From: Bacteroidales bacterium
Lineage (GTDB): Bacteria; Bacteroidota; Bacteroidia; Bacteroidales; JAGOPY01
Assembly (NCBI GenBank): GCA_030638325.1
Contig: DAOWEV010000035.1
Coordinates: 1-18,100, forward strand
DNA: 18,100 bases
Direction: 5' to 3'
In this document: in pieces, positions 9,337-17,113 of the stretch
How the letters are laid out: every line of letters begins with the position of its first letter
Numbering within the stretch: the stretch's first letter is position 1
Notes under the pieces: model-generated
What the model was told of the DNA's origin: nothing
Database searches by the model: none
The model's input: the letters and a program-made list of their open reading frames with translations, nothing else
Position numbers and translations under genes: made by a program

Positions 9337-10384
9337 GAGCATTTATATACTTGGCATAGAATCATCCTGTGATGACACATCCGCCGCTGTTTCATCGGAC
9401 ACCAATATTCTTGCCAATGTCGTGGCCACCCAGGATATTCACACAAAATACGGGGGTGTGGTACCCGAGCTGGCTTCGAGGGCTCATCAGCAAAATATAG
9501 TACCTGTCATCGATATCGCTCTCAAGCGAGCAAATATACGTAAAAATCAACTGCATGCCATTGCTTTCACGAGAGGCCCCGGCTTGTTGGGCAGCCTGCT
9601 GGTTGGCACCTCCTTCGCTAAATCCATGGCATTGGGACTGGATATCCCCATCATCTCGGTGGATCATCTGGATGCGCATATCCTGGCCCATTTCATACAG
9701 GATAAGCAGCAGGCCAGGGCGGTACCGGCATTTCCATTCCTGTGCCTGACTGTTTCAGGGGGTCATACCCAGATCGTCCTGGTGAAAGATCATTTTGATT
9801 TTGAGATCGTTGGAAAGACGATAGACGATGCGGCCGGGGAGGCGTTCGATAAGGCTGCCAAGATCATGGGGCTGCCATACCCCGGCGGTCCGATAATAGA
9901 CAAATACGCACATACAGGAGATCCGCAAGCGTTCCGGTTCCCGGAGCCCAGGGTTCCCGGATTGGATTACAGTTTCAGCGGACTGAAGACTTCTTTCCTG
10001 TATTTCATCCGTGACAGGATAGAAGAAAACTCTGACTTCATTCAGAAAAATATGGCTGACCTGAGCGCTTCCATACAATATACCATCATCAGTATCCTTA
10101 TGAAGAAACTCAGGCAGGCAGCAAGCCTTTATAAGGTCAGGGACATTGCCATTGCAGGTGGCGTATCAGCTAACTCCGAACTCAGGAATACACTCAAAAA
10201 GGCCAGTGCAGCCCTGGGGTGGAACATCTACGTTCCCGAATTCGAGTATTGTACTGACAATGCCGCTATGATAGCGGTGACCGGGTACTTTAAATATTTG
10301 AAGGGGGATTTTGCGGGGCAGGATGTTTCGCCTTACGCAAGGAAGTCGGAAGACGGAAGTCGGAAGTCCGAAGAAGGGAGATGA
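9335..10384 (+). CDS. tsaD: tRNA N6-adenosine threonylcarbamoyltransferase TsaD
   Basis: A 349-residue cytoplasmic enzyme that transfers the threonylcarbamoyl group from threonylcarbamoyl-AMP to adenosine 37 of ANN-reading tRNAs, working with TsaB and TsaE. Key features are intact: the start ILGIESSCDDTSAA, the metal-binding HLDAH (H111 and H115), SGGHTQ (141-146), DDAAGEAFDK, GGP, the IAGGVSANSELR loop (273-284) and the third metal ligand in CTDNAAM (D308). The start at 9335 puts the conserved MSIYILGIESS at the N-terminus; an in-frame ATG at 9314 would add seven residues inside tamB and is less likely. The start codon overlaps the tamB start within a single CATG. The last dozen residues (SEDGSRKSEEGR) come from a GGAAGTC-type repeat and not from the conserved fold, and the TGA stop is the first TGA of a GAGTTGAGAG repeat. 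Confidence 0.97.
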   Translation: MSIYILGIESSCDDTSAAVSSDTNILANVVATQDIHTKYGGVVPELASRAHQQNIVPVIDIALKRANIRKNQLHAIAFTRGPGLLGSLLVGTSFAKSMALGLDIPIISVDHLDAHILAHFIQDKQQARAVPAFPFLCLTVSGGHTQIVLVKDHFDFEIVGKTIDDAAGEAFDKAAKIMGLPYPGGPIIDKYAHTGDPQAFRFPEPRVPGLDYSFSGLKTSFLYFIRDRIEENSDFIQKNMADLSASIQYTIISILMKKLRQAASLYKVRDIAIAGGVSANSELRNTLKKASAALGWNIYVPEFEYCTDNAAMIAVTGYFKYLKGDFAGQDVSPYARKSEDGSRKSEEGR

Positions 10385-10517
10385 GAGTTGAGAGACTGAG
10401 GGACTAAGGGACTGAGGGACTGAGAGACTGAGAGAGAGTTGAGAAATGGAAATCGGAAGACCGGAGACGGGAGCTGTTAAGAAACTTCGGACTCCCGACT
10501 CCGGACTTCGGACTTCT
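10341..10517. repeat. GGAAGTC-type inverted repeat around a purine-rich core
   Basis: The left arm (10341-10373, repeated GGAAGTC/GGAAGAC words) and the right arm (10485-10517, CTTCGGACT and CGGACTTC words) are imperfect reverse complements over about 33 bases. They enclose about 110 bases of purine-rich sequence. The left arm overlaps the last codons of tsaD; the right arm ends about 30 bases before the dehydrogenase start. The core contains GAGTTGAGAG words and an 8-base tandem repeat, described separately. Reading frames here are repeat artefacts. Confidence 0.65.
10393..10432 (+). repeat. 8-bp tandem repeat, five units
   Basis: Five consecutive octamers read AGACTGAG, GGACTAAG, GGACTGAG, GGACTGAG and AGACTGAG. 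They lie just after the tsaD stop codon and inside the larger inverted repeat. There are no spacers, so this is not a CRISPR array. Replication slippage could change the unit number. Confidence 0.85.
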
Positions 10518-10547
10518 AAAACATTAACTTCAAACTCTATTAAATTC

Positions 10548-11552
10548 ATGAAGTCCATTATCTTACCGGATTACAACGCCAACATTATCAGGGCTTTGAA
10601 GAGCCTGCATGTGGAAGACAAAGTAATACCGAAACCTGTTGGTGGCCAGGTACTTGTTAAGATCGCCGCAGCGCCGTGCAACCCTTCTGACATAGCCTTT
10701 ATGCGGGGCGGCTATAATATCCGGAAAACAGTTCCGGTGGTCATGGGATTTGAAGGTACGGGGACCGTGGTTGCCGCGGGATCAGACCCTGACGCAAAAG
10801 AGCTGCTGGGAAAAAGGGTAAGCTGCTTTACCCAGGGTGATGAAGACGGCACCTGGGCGGAATATTTTGTTACCGGAAGGGAAAATTGCATCGAACTTAT
10901 CGATGACATCAGTGATGAGCAGGCGGCAGCATTTTGCGTAAACCCATTTACGGCCTATGCTTTAGTAGAACTTGCAAAGCAGAAAAATGCCGGCGCCATC
11001 ATTCAGAACGCCGCATCCGGACAGGTCGGCATATTTATCAGGACGCTTGCAGGCAGGGCACGAATTCCGGTCATTAACCTGGTGCGTAAAGAAGAACATA
11101 TTGATATGCTTCTATCCTCAGGCGAAAAACACCTAATAAACACCACCGATGAAAGCTTTGAAACCGATCTCAAAAAGACAGCCCACGCCCTCAATGCCAC
11201 TGTTGCTTTCGATGCTGTAGGCGGTGAGCTGTCCGGAGCCATGCTCAATGCCATGCCCAGGAACGGCACCCTGGTGCTTTATGGCGGACTTTCCGGAAAA
11301 GCCCCTGGGAACTTCAACCCGATGGACATCATCTTCGAAAATAAAAGCATCACCGGCTTTAACCTGGGCGACTGGAAAGAGGAGATTGGAACTGAGTCAT
11401 TCGACCTTGTATCTCAAGAGCTGCAGAGCCTGATCGCAGAGGGGGGCCTCAAGACAAAAATTCAGGGAAGCTTTAAGCTGGATCAGGCACAGGAAGCGGT
11501 GATGCAATATATTCGGAATATGAGTGGGGGGAAGATACTCTTTGAGATATGA
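10548..11552 (+). CDS. Quinone reductase-like, zinc-independent MDR family dehydrogenase
   Basis: A 334-residue soluble oxidoreductase of the medium-chain dehydrogenase/reductase superfamily, likely NAD(P)H-dependent. The N-terminal GroES-like domain includes PCNPSDIAFMRGGY (43-56) and GFEGTGTVVAAG (67-78). The Rossmann domain carries the nucleotide-binding loop NAASGQVG (154-161), followed by NLVRKEEH (177-184), whose Arg-Lys pair would suit the 2'-phosphate of NADPH. Zinc-binding cysteines and histidines of alcohol dehydrogenases are missing, so it belongs with quinone oxidoreductase or 2-enoyl-thioester reductase-like enzymes; NPSD and the overall layout lean toward the latter. The substrate cannot be read from sequence. 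I chose the ATG at 10548, since upstream in-frame codons lie in repeat DNA. The TGA stop is the first TGA of a TGAGAGTTGAGAG repeat. Confidence 0.85.
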   Translation: MKSIILPDYNANIIRALKSLHVEDKVIPKPVGGQVLVKIAAAPCNPSDIAFMRGGYNIRKTVPVVMGFEGTGTVVAAGSDPDAKELLGKRVSCFTQGDEDGTWAEYFVTGRENCIELIDDISDEQAAAFCVNPFTAYALVELAKQKNAGAIIQNAASGQVGIFIRTLAGRARIPVINLVRKEEHIDMLLSSGEKHLINTTDESFETDLKKTAHALNATVAFDAVGGELSGAMLNAMPRNGTLVLYGGLSGKAPGNFNPMDIIFENKSITGFNLGDWKEEIGTESFDLVSQELQSLIAEGGLKTKIQGSFKLDQAQEAVMQYIRNMSGGKILFEI

Positions 11553-11568
11553 GAGTTGAGAGTTGAGA
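11550..11568 (+). repeat. GAGAGTTGAGAG-type repeat beginning at a stop codon
   Basis: The stop codon TGA of the dehydrogenase gene (11550-11552) runs directly into GAGTTGAGAGTTGAGA. The same words, in the same sense orientation relative to the gene, follow the tsaD stop at 10382 and the stop of the truncated gene at 17984. Confidence 0.6.
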
Positions 11569-11572
11569 TTTC

Positions 11573-11876
11573 ATGAATCCCAATAACCAAATCTCAAATA
11601 ATACTCAATATTCAAATTCCAATAACCAAATTCCAGATCTCAAATAACATCCAATATTCAAATCCCAATAACCAAACGGTTTTAACACTACTGTTTGAGA
11701 TTTGAAAGTTGAAGTTTGGAATTTATTTGGAATTTGTAGTTTGTAGTTTAATAAGCCCTTTAACCAAAAGCTTTATAGTGTTTTGTTTGGGTTTTGAATA
11801 TTGATTTTTTGGAATTTATTTGGAATTTGAAGTTTGGAATTTGGTATTGTTTAGGGTTTAGAAATTCGGATTTAGA
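11573..11876. repeat. Long imperfect AT-rich hairpin element (copy 2)
   Basis: The 414-base gap between the convergent dehydrogenase and lipoprotein genes holds no gene. Its left part (to about 11690) is made of words such as CCAATAACCAAAT and CTCAAATAA, present in several shuffled copies. The right part (from about 11697) is made of their reverse complements, such as TTTGGAATTTATTTGGAATT (repeated at about 11713 and 11812). The right end (11841-11876) matches 17250-17285 at 35 of 36 positions. Its place between convergent genes would suit a bidirectional transcription end, but this is inference. Confidence 0.65.
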
Positions 11877-11966
11877 CCCGCCTGCCAAAATACAATGGCG
11901 GGCAGGTATTCTATTTTAGGGATTTATTTAACATTGATGAAATATACGTAACAGCTAAATAATTGC

Positions 11967-12812
11967 CTAATTGTTGTCTTTAATCTCAATAAACCGTTCA
12001 AAGTCACCGGCCAGCCGCAGCCTGTTCTCTTTGCGGTCATAATGAAAATACATATCCTGTTGTCCGGTTTCCGGGAGCAGCTTACGGATGTGTTTATTCA
12101 GAAAATAATCGTTGGTATAACCCGCATAGATCGCCCCCATCTCCCACATATAAGAATAAAGCGTATCAATCTTTATGGTATCTATTGTGAATTCATATTT
12201 CACATCTGCCGAGAAAAGAGGTGCAATAAACCGGCCATTCAGGTCATCGAAAATATAATCACTTACATAAAACACTTTCGATTCCGACTCCTCCAGGTTC
12301 ACGCTGTTGAACTCGAACCAGGTATCAATGTTCAGGGCATTCAGATCAATGCCGCTCACAGAGACCACCTCTTGCATGATCATCGCATCCGTTACATAGG
12401 CATAAACATATTCTTCAAGGGAAATCTGTGCAAGGTTGATAATATAACCCTCTTTTCCCAGTGACATAAATGTATCGAATTCCTGGTCGCGGTATACTTC
12501 GAATCCTAATTTCCGAAGCTCCTGTACATAACCGCGTACATGTCTTTCAATGAATACCGAATCATCTATCTCTTTAAGGAAAAGGCTATTATAATACAAC
12601 ACCGAATCCAGCTCACTTTCAGACAGCGTGTCGGCACCCTCGATTTCATAATCTTTAAGGCTGGTTTTGTAAACAAAAGCCGGCTTCAAAACCAGCAGCG
12701 TGAGGCCGGGCGTATCTTCCACATAGGTTTTTGCCACTTTCCGCACCGGACTGCAGGAAATGAGAATCAGTAGCGCAGTAAATATTACCAGGGTTTTTTT
12801 TTCGCTCACCAC
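11967..12812 (-). CDS. Unknown lipoprotein
   Basis: I do not recognise the family. With the GTG start at 12812 the protein has 281 residues and opens with MVSEKK, a hydrophobic stretch and the lipobox LISC, placing the lipidated cysteine at residue 20, a normal length for a lipoprotein signal. An ATG at 12854 would also be in frame but would put that cysteine at residue 34; a GTG at 12887 lies inside a hairpin and is unlikely. After the cysteine the sequence SPVRK has no acidic surface-export signal of the Bacteroidota type, so it may face the periplasm. The mature part mixes acidic and aromatic residues (LSESELDSVLYYNSLFL, VYAYVTDAMIMQEVVSVSG) and has no visible catalytic motif. It lies downstream of fprA on the same strand, with a strong hairpin between them, so it is probably a separate unit. 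Confidence 0.72.
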   Translation of the reverse strand: MVSEKKTLVIFTALLILISCSPVRKVAKTYVEDTPGLTLLVLKPAFVYKTSLKDYEIEGADTLSESELDSVLYYNSLFLKEIDDSVFIERHVRGYVQELRKLGFEVYRDQEFDTFMSLGKEGYIINLAQISLEEYVYAYVTDAMIMQEVVSVSGIDLNALNIDTWFEFNSVNLEESESKVFYVSDYIFDDLNGRFIAPLFSADVKYEFTIDTIKIDTLYSYMWEMGAIYAGYTNDYFLNKHIRKLLPETGQQDMYFHYDRKENRLRLAGDFERFIEIKDNN

Positions 12813-12860
12813 CTGGAATTTTAAATTATGAGTCCAGACCGAAAAGACATTCATCAAAAA

Positions 12861-12921
12861 AAATTGAAAAATATGCCACAGATTCACAGATTTAATTTTT
12901 AAGAATCTGTGAATCTGTGGC
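12861..12921 (-). terminator. Strong hairpin with T-rich tail downstream of fprA
   Basis: A perfect 18-base inverted repeat: GCCACAGATTCACAGATT at 12875-12892 and its reverse complement at 12904-12921, with an 11-base loop. On the minus strand the stem is followed by ATATTTTTCAATTTTTTTT, giving the form of an intrinsic terminator for transcripts coming from fprA at 13001. On the plus strand a T-rich stretch also follows (12923-12945), so it may act in both directions. Each arm contains a direct repeat of CAGATT, which suggests it may also be a dispersed repeat. Confidence 0.6.
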
Positions 12922-13000
12922 GATATTTAGTTTTTACTGTTTTTCGAGGTGGATTCAACTATTAATTTTAAATGTATTTAAGCTATTCTATATTTGTCTC

Positions 13001-14209
13001 TTAATCCCGTTCCAGCATTTTCTCTCCAAAAGCCAATCCATACTCAAAAGCCATTTTCAGCTCATCCTCATCCGGGGTGAATTTGACGAACACACCTTCT
13101 CCGAAGACATCAAATTTCAGGTTTTCGAGACTGGAGATGATCAGCTTCTTTCCTTCGCCACTCCATCCATAAGAGCCGAACCCGCCAGCCAGTTTGCCCT
13201 TGTCACGCAAGGGTGTAATGACTGCAAACAACTTATATACCGGCAGCAATATATTTTGATTGATGGTCGGGCAGCCGACAATAAGCCCGGCACTTTCCGA
13301 CATCTTCTGTTCCAGCTCTCCCAGGGTAGTTTTTTCGATATCGATCATCTCCACCTCCAGATCCCCCGCCTGGCGTAATCCTTCTGCTATCTTCTCAGCC
13401 AGCGCACCTGTTTTGTGGTAAGCAGACACATATGGGATAAATACTTTCCGCCTAACAGGAAGTGTCAGAAATTCTTCGGCATATGCTCTCGTCTTATCCA
13501 TATATTTTTTCCATTTCGATCTTAAGATGGGCCCATGTCCGGTACATATCATATCAATGTCTAATGGTTCAATTTTTTCCAGGGCCCTGATCACGAACTT
13601 GCTAAAAGGTTTCATGATCACATCGAAATAATATTTAAAAGCATCGTCGAAATCCGGGACCTGATCATCAAACATCCTTTCATCACAATAATGACAACCG
13701 AAGCCGTCGCAGGAAAACAATAACTTGTCTTCCACGAGGTATGTGAACATAGAATCCGGCCAGTGCAGGTTCGGGGCGCTGATGAATTGCAGTGTCTTGT
13801 TGCCCAGGTCCAGGGTATTGCCATCTTTGACCACCCGATGCGGGAAATCTCTTCCCATGATGTCTTTCAGGTAGCGGATGGCGTTACCGCTTCCCACCAC
13901 TATGGCATTGGGAGCCACTTCCAGCAGGTGTTTCAGGCAACCCGAATGATCAGGCTCGGTATGGTTCACGATGATATACTCAATCTCCGATGGATCTGCA
14001 AGCTGTTTGATCTTTTCCATGTATACATCCAGGAATTTTTCTTTCACGGTATCCACGATGGTCTTTTTCTCCGCATCGATGAAATATGAGTTATAGGTGG
14101 TCCCGAATTCCGTCTCCATCACCACGTCAAAAGTTACAATGTCGTAATCCAGGACGCCGATCCATTTGACATCTTTGGTTACTTCTAAAATTTGCTTATT
14201 TTCTTTCAT
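13001..14209 (-). CDS. fprA: Flavodiiron protein (FprA family A-type flavoprotein)
   Basis: A 402-residue cytoplasmic enzyme that reduces oxygen to water and/or nitric oxide to nitrous oxide, protecting anaerobes from oxidative or nitrosative stress. The N-terminal metallo-beta-lactamase-like domain (1 to about 250) has the full diiron set: H83, E85, D87 in NHTEPDHSG, H149 in NLHWPDS, D168 in SCDGFG and H225 in TGHGP. The C-terminal flavodoxin domain (about 254-402) binds FMN and shows PYVSAYHKTGALAEKIAEGL at the phosphate loop and GSYGWSGEG (around 345-355). No rubredoxin or flavin-reductase domain is fused, so an external electron donor is needed; none is encoded nearby. Cysteines at 167, 172 and 175 flank ligand D168. 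The gene is 46 bp downstream of parC on the same strand and may be read from it; no separate promoter box is evident. Confidence 0.95.
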   Translation of the reverse strand: MKENKQILEVTKDVKWIGVLDYDIVTFDVVMETEFGTTYNSYFIDAEKKTIVDTVKEKFLDVYMEKIKQLADPSEIEYIIVNHTEPDHSGCLKHLLEVAPNAIVVGSGNAIRYLKDIMGRDFPHRVVKDGNTLDLGNKTLQFISAPNLHWPDSMFTYLVEDKLLFSCDGFGCHYCDERMFDDQVPDFDDAFKYYFDVIMKPFSKFVIRALEKIEPLDIDMICTGHGPILRSKWKKYMDKTRAYAEEFLTLPVRRKVFIPYVSAYHKTGALAEKIAEGLRQAGDLEVEMIDIEKTTLGELEQKMSESAGLIVGCPTINQNILLPVYKLFAVITPLRDKGKLAGGFGSYGWSGEGKKLIISSLENLKFDVFGEGVFVKFTPDEDELKMAFEYGLAFGEKMLERD

Positions 14210-14255
14210 CCGTTTATATTTTGCAGCTAATCAATTTGAGGATAAGTTTTGAATA

Positions 14256-17045
14256 CTAAAACTCCAACGCAATCTGCCCGTCATCCTCAGTTCCCGGGCT
14301 GTTTTTATCACTTTTTTCTTTTTCTTTTTCTTTTTCCTCCATTTTCTTTTTCCGTGCCTTTTTCTCAGGTTTTTTTTGCACTCCGGCGATCTCTTCCTGT
14401 GGAGGGGTTTCTTCCGGAACTGCTTTATCTTTCATTTCCTCCTGAAGAACTTCTTCCCTAATTTCGTCAGCCAATACTTCCTTTTCAGAAGCTTCTTCCT
14501 CAAGCTCTTCATAAGGCAGCGGCTCCAGCATATTGATCTTTTTTATCTCCAGGCTGGAGAGTCTCTTTCCCTTGGCTTTATAGCTTTTCACACCGATGAA
14601 ATCAAAAAGGTTCAGGGTCTCATTCTCTCTTTTCTTGCCGTTCTTCTCTTTGAACTCCAGTTCAAGCCTCGGCAGCATATCCATGCTCAGCTCGATCAAC
14701 TCATTGCCGGGCTCATCATTCAGGAAACTCACCTTCTTGTCCATCAGCTCCACCGGAAACCTTTTCACATAGTAAAACTGGTTTTTCCCATCCCAGTATA
14801 CCACTGTAAATATCTTCTTCGGGTCAAACTTCTGAATAATGATCATATCGTCGTCAAAATGAGTGGAAAGATCATAGTTATACAGTTTATAATGCCCTGA
14901 GCTGTTGATTGTCAGTATCCTGTCGTTCCCTTTGAAATCACCCAGCAGGCTGCCTCTTTCATCAGCATTCAGCCTGTTGACTGTATCGTCGTACCAGATA
15001 TTCCGGGCGCCCAGGGTAGATACCCCTTCTTCGCGCTTGCTAATGGACTTGACAGACATCTTGGTAATTATATTACCCCGCGACCCCCTGCCCTTGATAG
15101 TTAGGGTGCTGAAATCAAATTCAAAAGAGGTCTTTTTCAGCCTGGGACGAGAGCGCAAAACGATCCTGACCGTTTCGGCTTCTCCGTTCGGGTTGGCAGT
15201 AAAATAAAGCACCTTTGATCCTTCTGTACCCTTCGTAAGCGCATATTCCTTATCCCGGGTGACGCCTTTCACCGGGAACCTCTTCACATAATAATTGCCT
15301 TTCCTGCCATCCCGGTAGATCACATTATAGATAGTGCGAGTGTCGTTCTTCTTGAAGACGGTAATATATATCAGGTCTTTGCCTACGAAGACTTTGGGCC
15401 CGATTTTAGTGACCAGCATGGTACCGTCTGCCCTGAAGATGATCACGTCATCGATATCGGAGCAATCGCAGACAAACTCATTCTTTTTCAGGCCGGTGCC
15501 GGCAAAGCCCTCTTCCCTGTTTATGTATAGCTTCTGGCTGGCTGCGACCACACGGACTGCCTCGATGGTATCAAAATTCCGGATCTCGGTTTTTCTTTCA
15601 CGGCCTTTGCCGTATTTTTTCTTTATCTGCCGGAAATAGTTTATGACATAATCTATCAGGTGTGCCAGGTGGTTTGTTACTTCTTCCATTTCGGCTTCAA
15701 TTTTAGCGATTATTTCATCCGCCTTCATGGAATTATATTTTGAGATCCGTTTTATCCTGATCTCTGTAAGCCGTACAATATCCTCTTGGGTAATGTCGCG
15801 GAGCAGCTTTTCCCGGAATGGCTGCAGGCCCTTCTGAATGGTTTCCAACACCGACTCCCATGTTTTACAGTTCTCTATATTCCGGTAGATGCGTTCTTCA
15901 ATGAAGATCTTTTCGAGGGAAGCAAAGTGCCAATGCTCCTGCAACTCTGCCTTCCTGATCTGCAGTTCCTGTTGCAACAGATCAATCGTATTTTGTGTTG
16001 ATATCTTCAATATTTCGTGCACATTGAGAAACCTTGGCCTGACTTCCTCAATGACACAGGAGTTTGGGGATATGGATATTTCACAGTTCGTGAAGGCATA
16101 CAGTGCGTCTATGGTCTGGTCAGGGGAGACGCCCTGGGCCAGTTGTACGACGATCTCGGCCTGTTCAGCCGTATTGTCATCTATCTTCCGGATCCTGATC
16201 TTCCGTTTGTCGTTTGCAGAAACGATGGATTCGATCAGGTTTGATGTGGTGATGCCGAAAGGCATTTCCGTGATGACCAGGTTCTTCTTGTCCAGCTTCC
16301 TGATCCTGGCCCGTACCCGTACCTTGCCTCCCCTGAGTCCGCCATGATATTTAGAGACATCAATGAGCCCGCCAGTCGGAAAATCCGGATATATCTCAAA
16401 GTCTTTGTCTTTCAGTATATTGATGCTGGCATCTATCAATTCGTTAAAATTGTGTGGCAATATCTTGGATGCGAGCCCTACTGCAATGCCTTCCACGCCC
16501 TGTGCCAGCAACAACGGAAATTTAACCGGCAGGGTCACCGGCTCCTTGTTTCTGCCATCATAGGATTGCTTCCATTCGGTGGTCTTGAAGTTGAACAGGA
16601 CCTCCAGGGCAAATTTCGAGAGCCTGGCCTCGATATAACGGGGTGCCGCGGCGCTGTCGCCGGTCAGGATGTTGCCCCAGTTTCCCTGGGCATCTATAAG
16701 CAGGTCTTTCTGGCCAAGCTGTACCAGTGCATCCCCGATGGATGTATCCCCGTGAGGGTGGTATTTCATGGTATGGCCGATGATGTTGGCCACCTTGTTA
16801 TACCGCCCGTCATCGAGATCCTTCATAGCATGCAGGATACGCCGGTGGACGGGCTTCAGTCCATCGCTCACCTCCGGCACGGCCCGCTCCAGGATCACAT
16901 AGGAAGCGTAATCCAGGAACCAGTTCTCGTACATGCCCGAGAGATGTATCGACTCTTGTAACTTCCCGGGCTGCTTTTCGTCCTGATCCTGTCCTTCAGG
17001 CTCCTTTTCTAAATTCTCTTCAATGATATTTTCGTTCTCATCCAT
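14256..17045 (-). CDS. parC: DNA topoisomerase IV / gyrase subunit A (ParC-like)
   Basis: A 929-residue type IIA topoisomerase DNA-cleavage subunit, which with a ParE/GyrB ATPase subunit passes one duplex through another and separates daughter chromosomes. The catalytic region includes PEVSDGLKPVHRRILHAM (57-74), the KYHPHGDTSIGD drug-response region (94-105) and the active tyrosine Y137 in AAPRYIEARLS. The coiled-coil region and a C-terminal beta-pinwheel with degenerate blades follow (YYVKRFPVKG and again YYVKRFPVEL mark repeats). No classic GyrA box (QRRGGKG) is visible, which favours a ParC-like role over GyrA. The last 90 or so residues are a charged, low-complexity tail rich in Glu and Lys (KKPEKKARKKKMEEKEKEKE) and vary in such proteins. 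No parE lies directly beside it; the upstream neighbour is an isochorismatase-family gene beyond a repeat. The starting ATG is well placed. Confidence 0.92.
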   Translation of the reverse strand: MDENENIIEENLEKEPEGQDQDEKQPGKLQESIHLSGMYENWFLDYASYVILERAVPEVSDGLKPVHRRILHAMKDLDDGRYNKVANIIGHTMKYHPHGDTSIGDALVQLGQKDLLIDAQGNWGNILTGDSAAAPRYIEARLSKFALEVLFNFKTTEWKQSYDGRNKEPVTLPVKFPLLLAQGVEGIAVGLASKILPHNFNELIDASINILKDKDFEIYPDFPTGGLIDVSKYHGGLRGGKVRVRARIRKLDKKNLVITEMPFGITTSNLIESIVSANDKRKIRIRKIDDNTAEQAEIVVQLAQGVSPDQTIDALYAFTNCEISISPNSCVIEEVRPRFLNVHEILKISTQNTIDLLQQELQIRKAELQEHWHFASLEKIFIEERIYRNIENCKTWESVLETIQKGLQPFREKLLRDITQEDIVRLTEIRIKRISKYNSMKADEIIAKIEAEMEEVTNHLAHLIDYVINYFRQIKKKYGKGRERKTEIRNFDTIEAVRVVAASQKLYINREEGFAGTGLKKNEFVCDCSDIDDVIIFRADGTMLVTKIGPKVFVGKDLIYITVFKKNDTRTIYNVIYRDGRKGNYYVKRFPVKGVTRDKEYALTKGTEGSKVLYFTANPNGEAETVRIVLRSRPRLKKTSFEFDFSTLTIKGRGSRGNIITKMSVKSISKREEGVSTLGARNIWYDDTVNRLNADERGSLLGDFKGNDRILTINSSGHYKLYNYDLSTHFDDDMIIIQKFDPKKIFTVVYWDGKNQFYYVKRFPVELMDKKVSFLNDEPGNELIELSMDMLPRLELEFKEKNGKKRENETLNLFDFIGVKSYKAKGKRLSSLEIKKINMLEPLPYEELEEEASEKEVLADEIREEVLQEEMKDKAVPEETPPQEEIAGVQKKPEKKARKKKMEEKEKEKEKSDKNSPGTEDDGQIALEF

Positions 17046-17113
17046 TTATTTACCAGATCGATATTTTTTTTAAACTGTTAGTATTGTAAGTGTTATATAT
17101 TATACGAATGTTT

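Noticed and set aside
10393..10432. Possible CRISPR array
   Set aside because: The units are contiguous octamers without spacers and no cas gene is present.
10446..10547. N-terminal extension of the dehydrogenase starting at 10446
   Set aside because: The 34 extra codons are GGAAGTC-type repeat sequence and the family begins at MKSIILPDY.
11878..11908. GCCTGCC...GGCAGG inverted repeat
   Set aside because: Only about 6 bp pair and several alternative pairings exist; too weak to list as an element of its own.
12813..12887. Start of the lipoprotein gene at GTG 12887
   Set aside because: That codon lies within the arm of the 18-bp hairpin and would place the lipobox cysteine far from the N-terminus.
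16344..16961. Plus-strand open frame of 205 codons
   Set aside because: It is antisense to the conserved catalytic region of parC and has no recognisable features.
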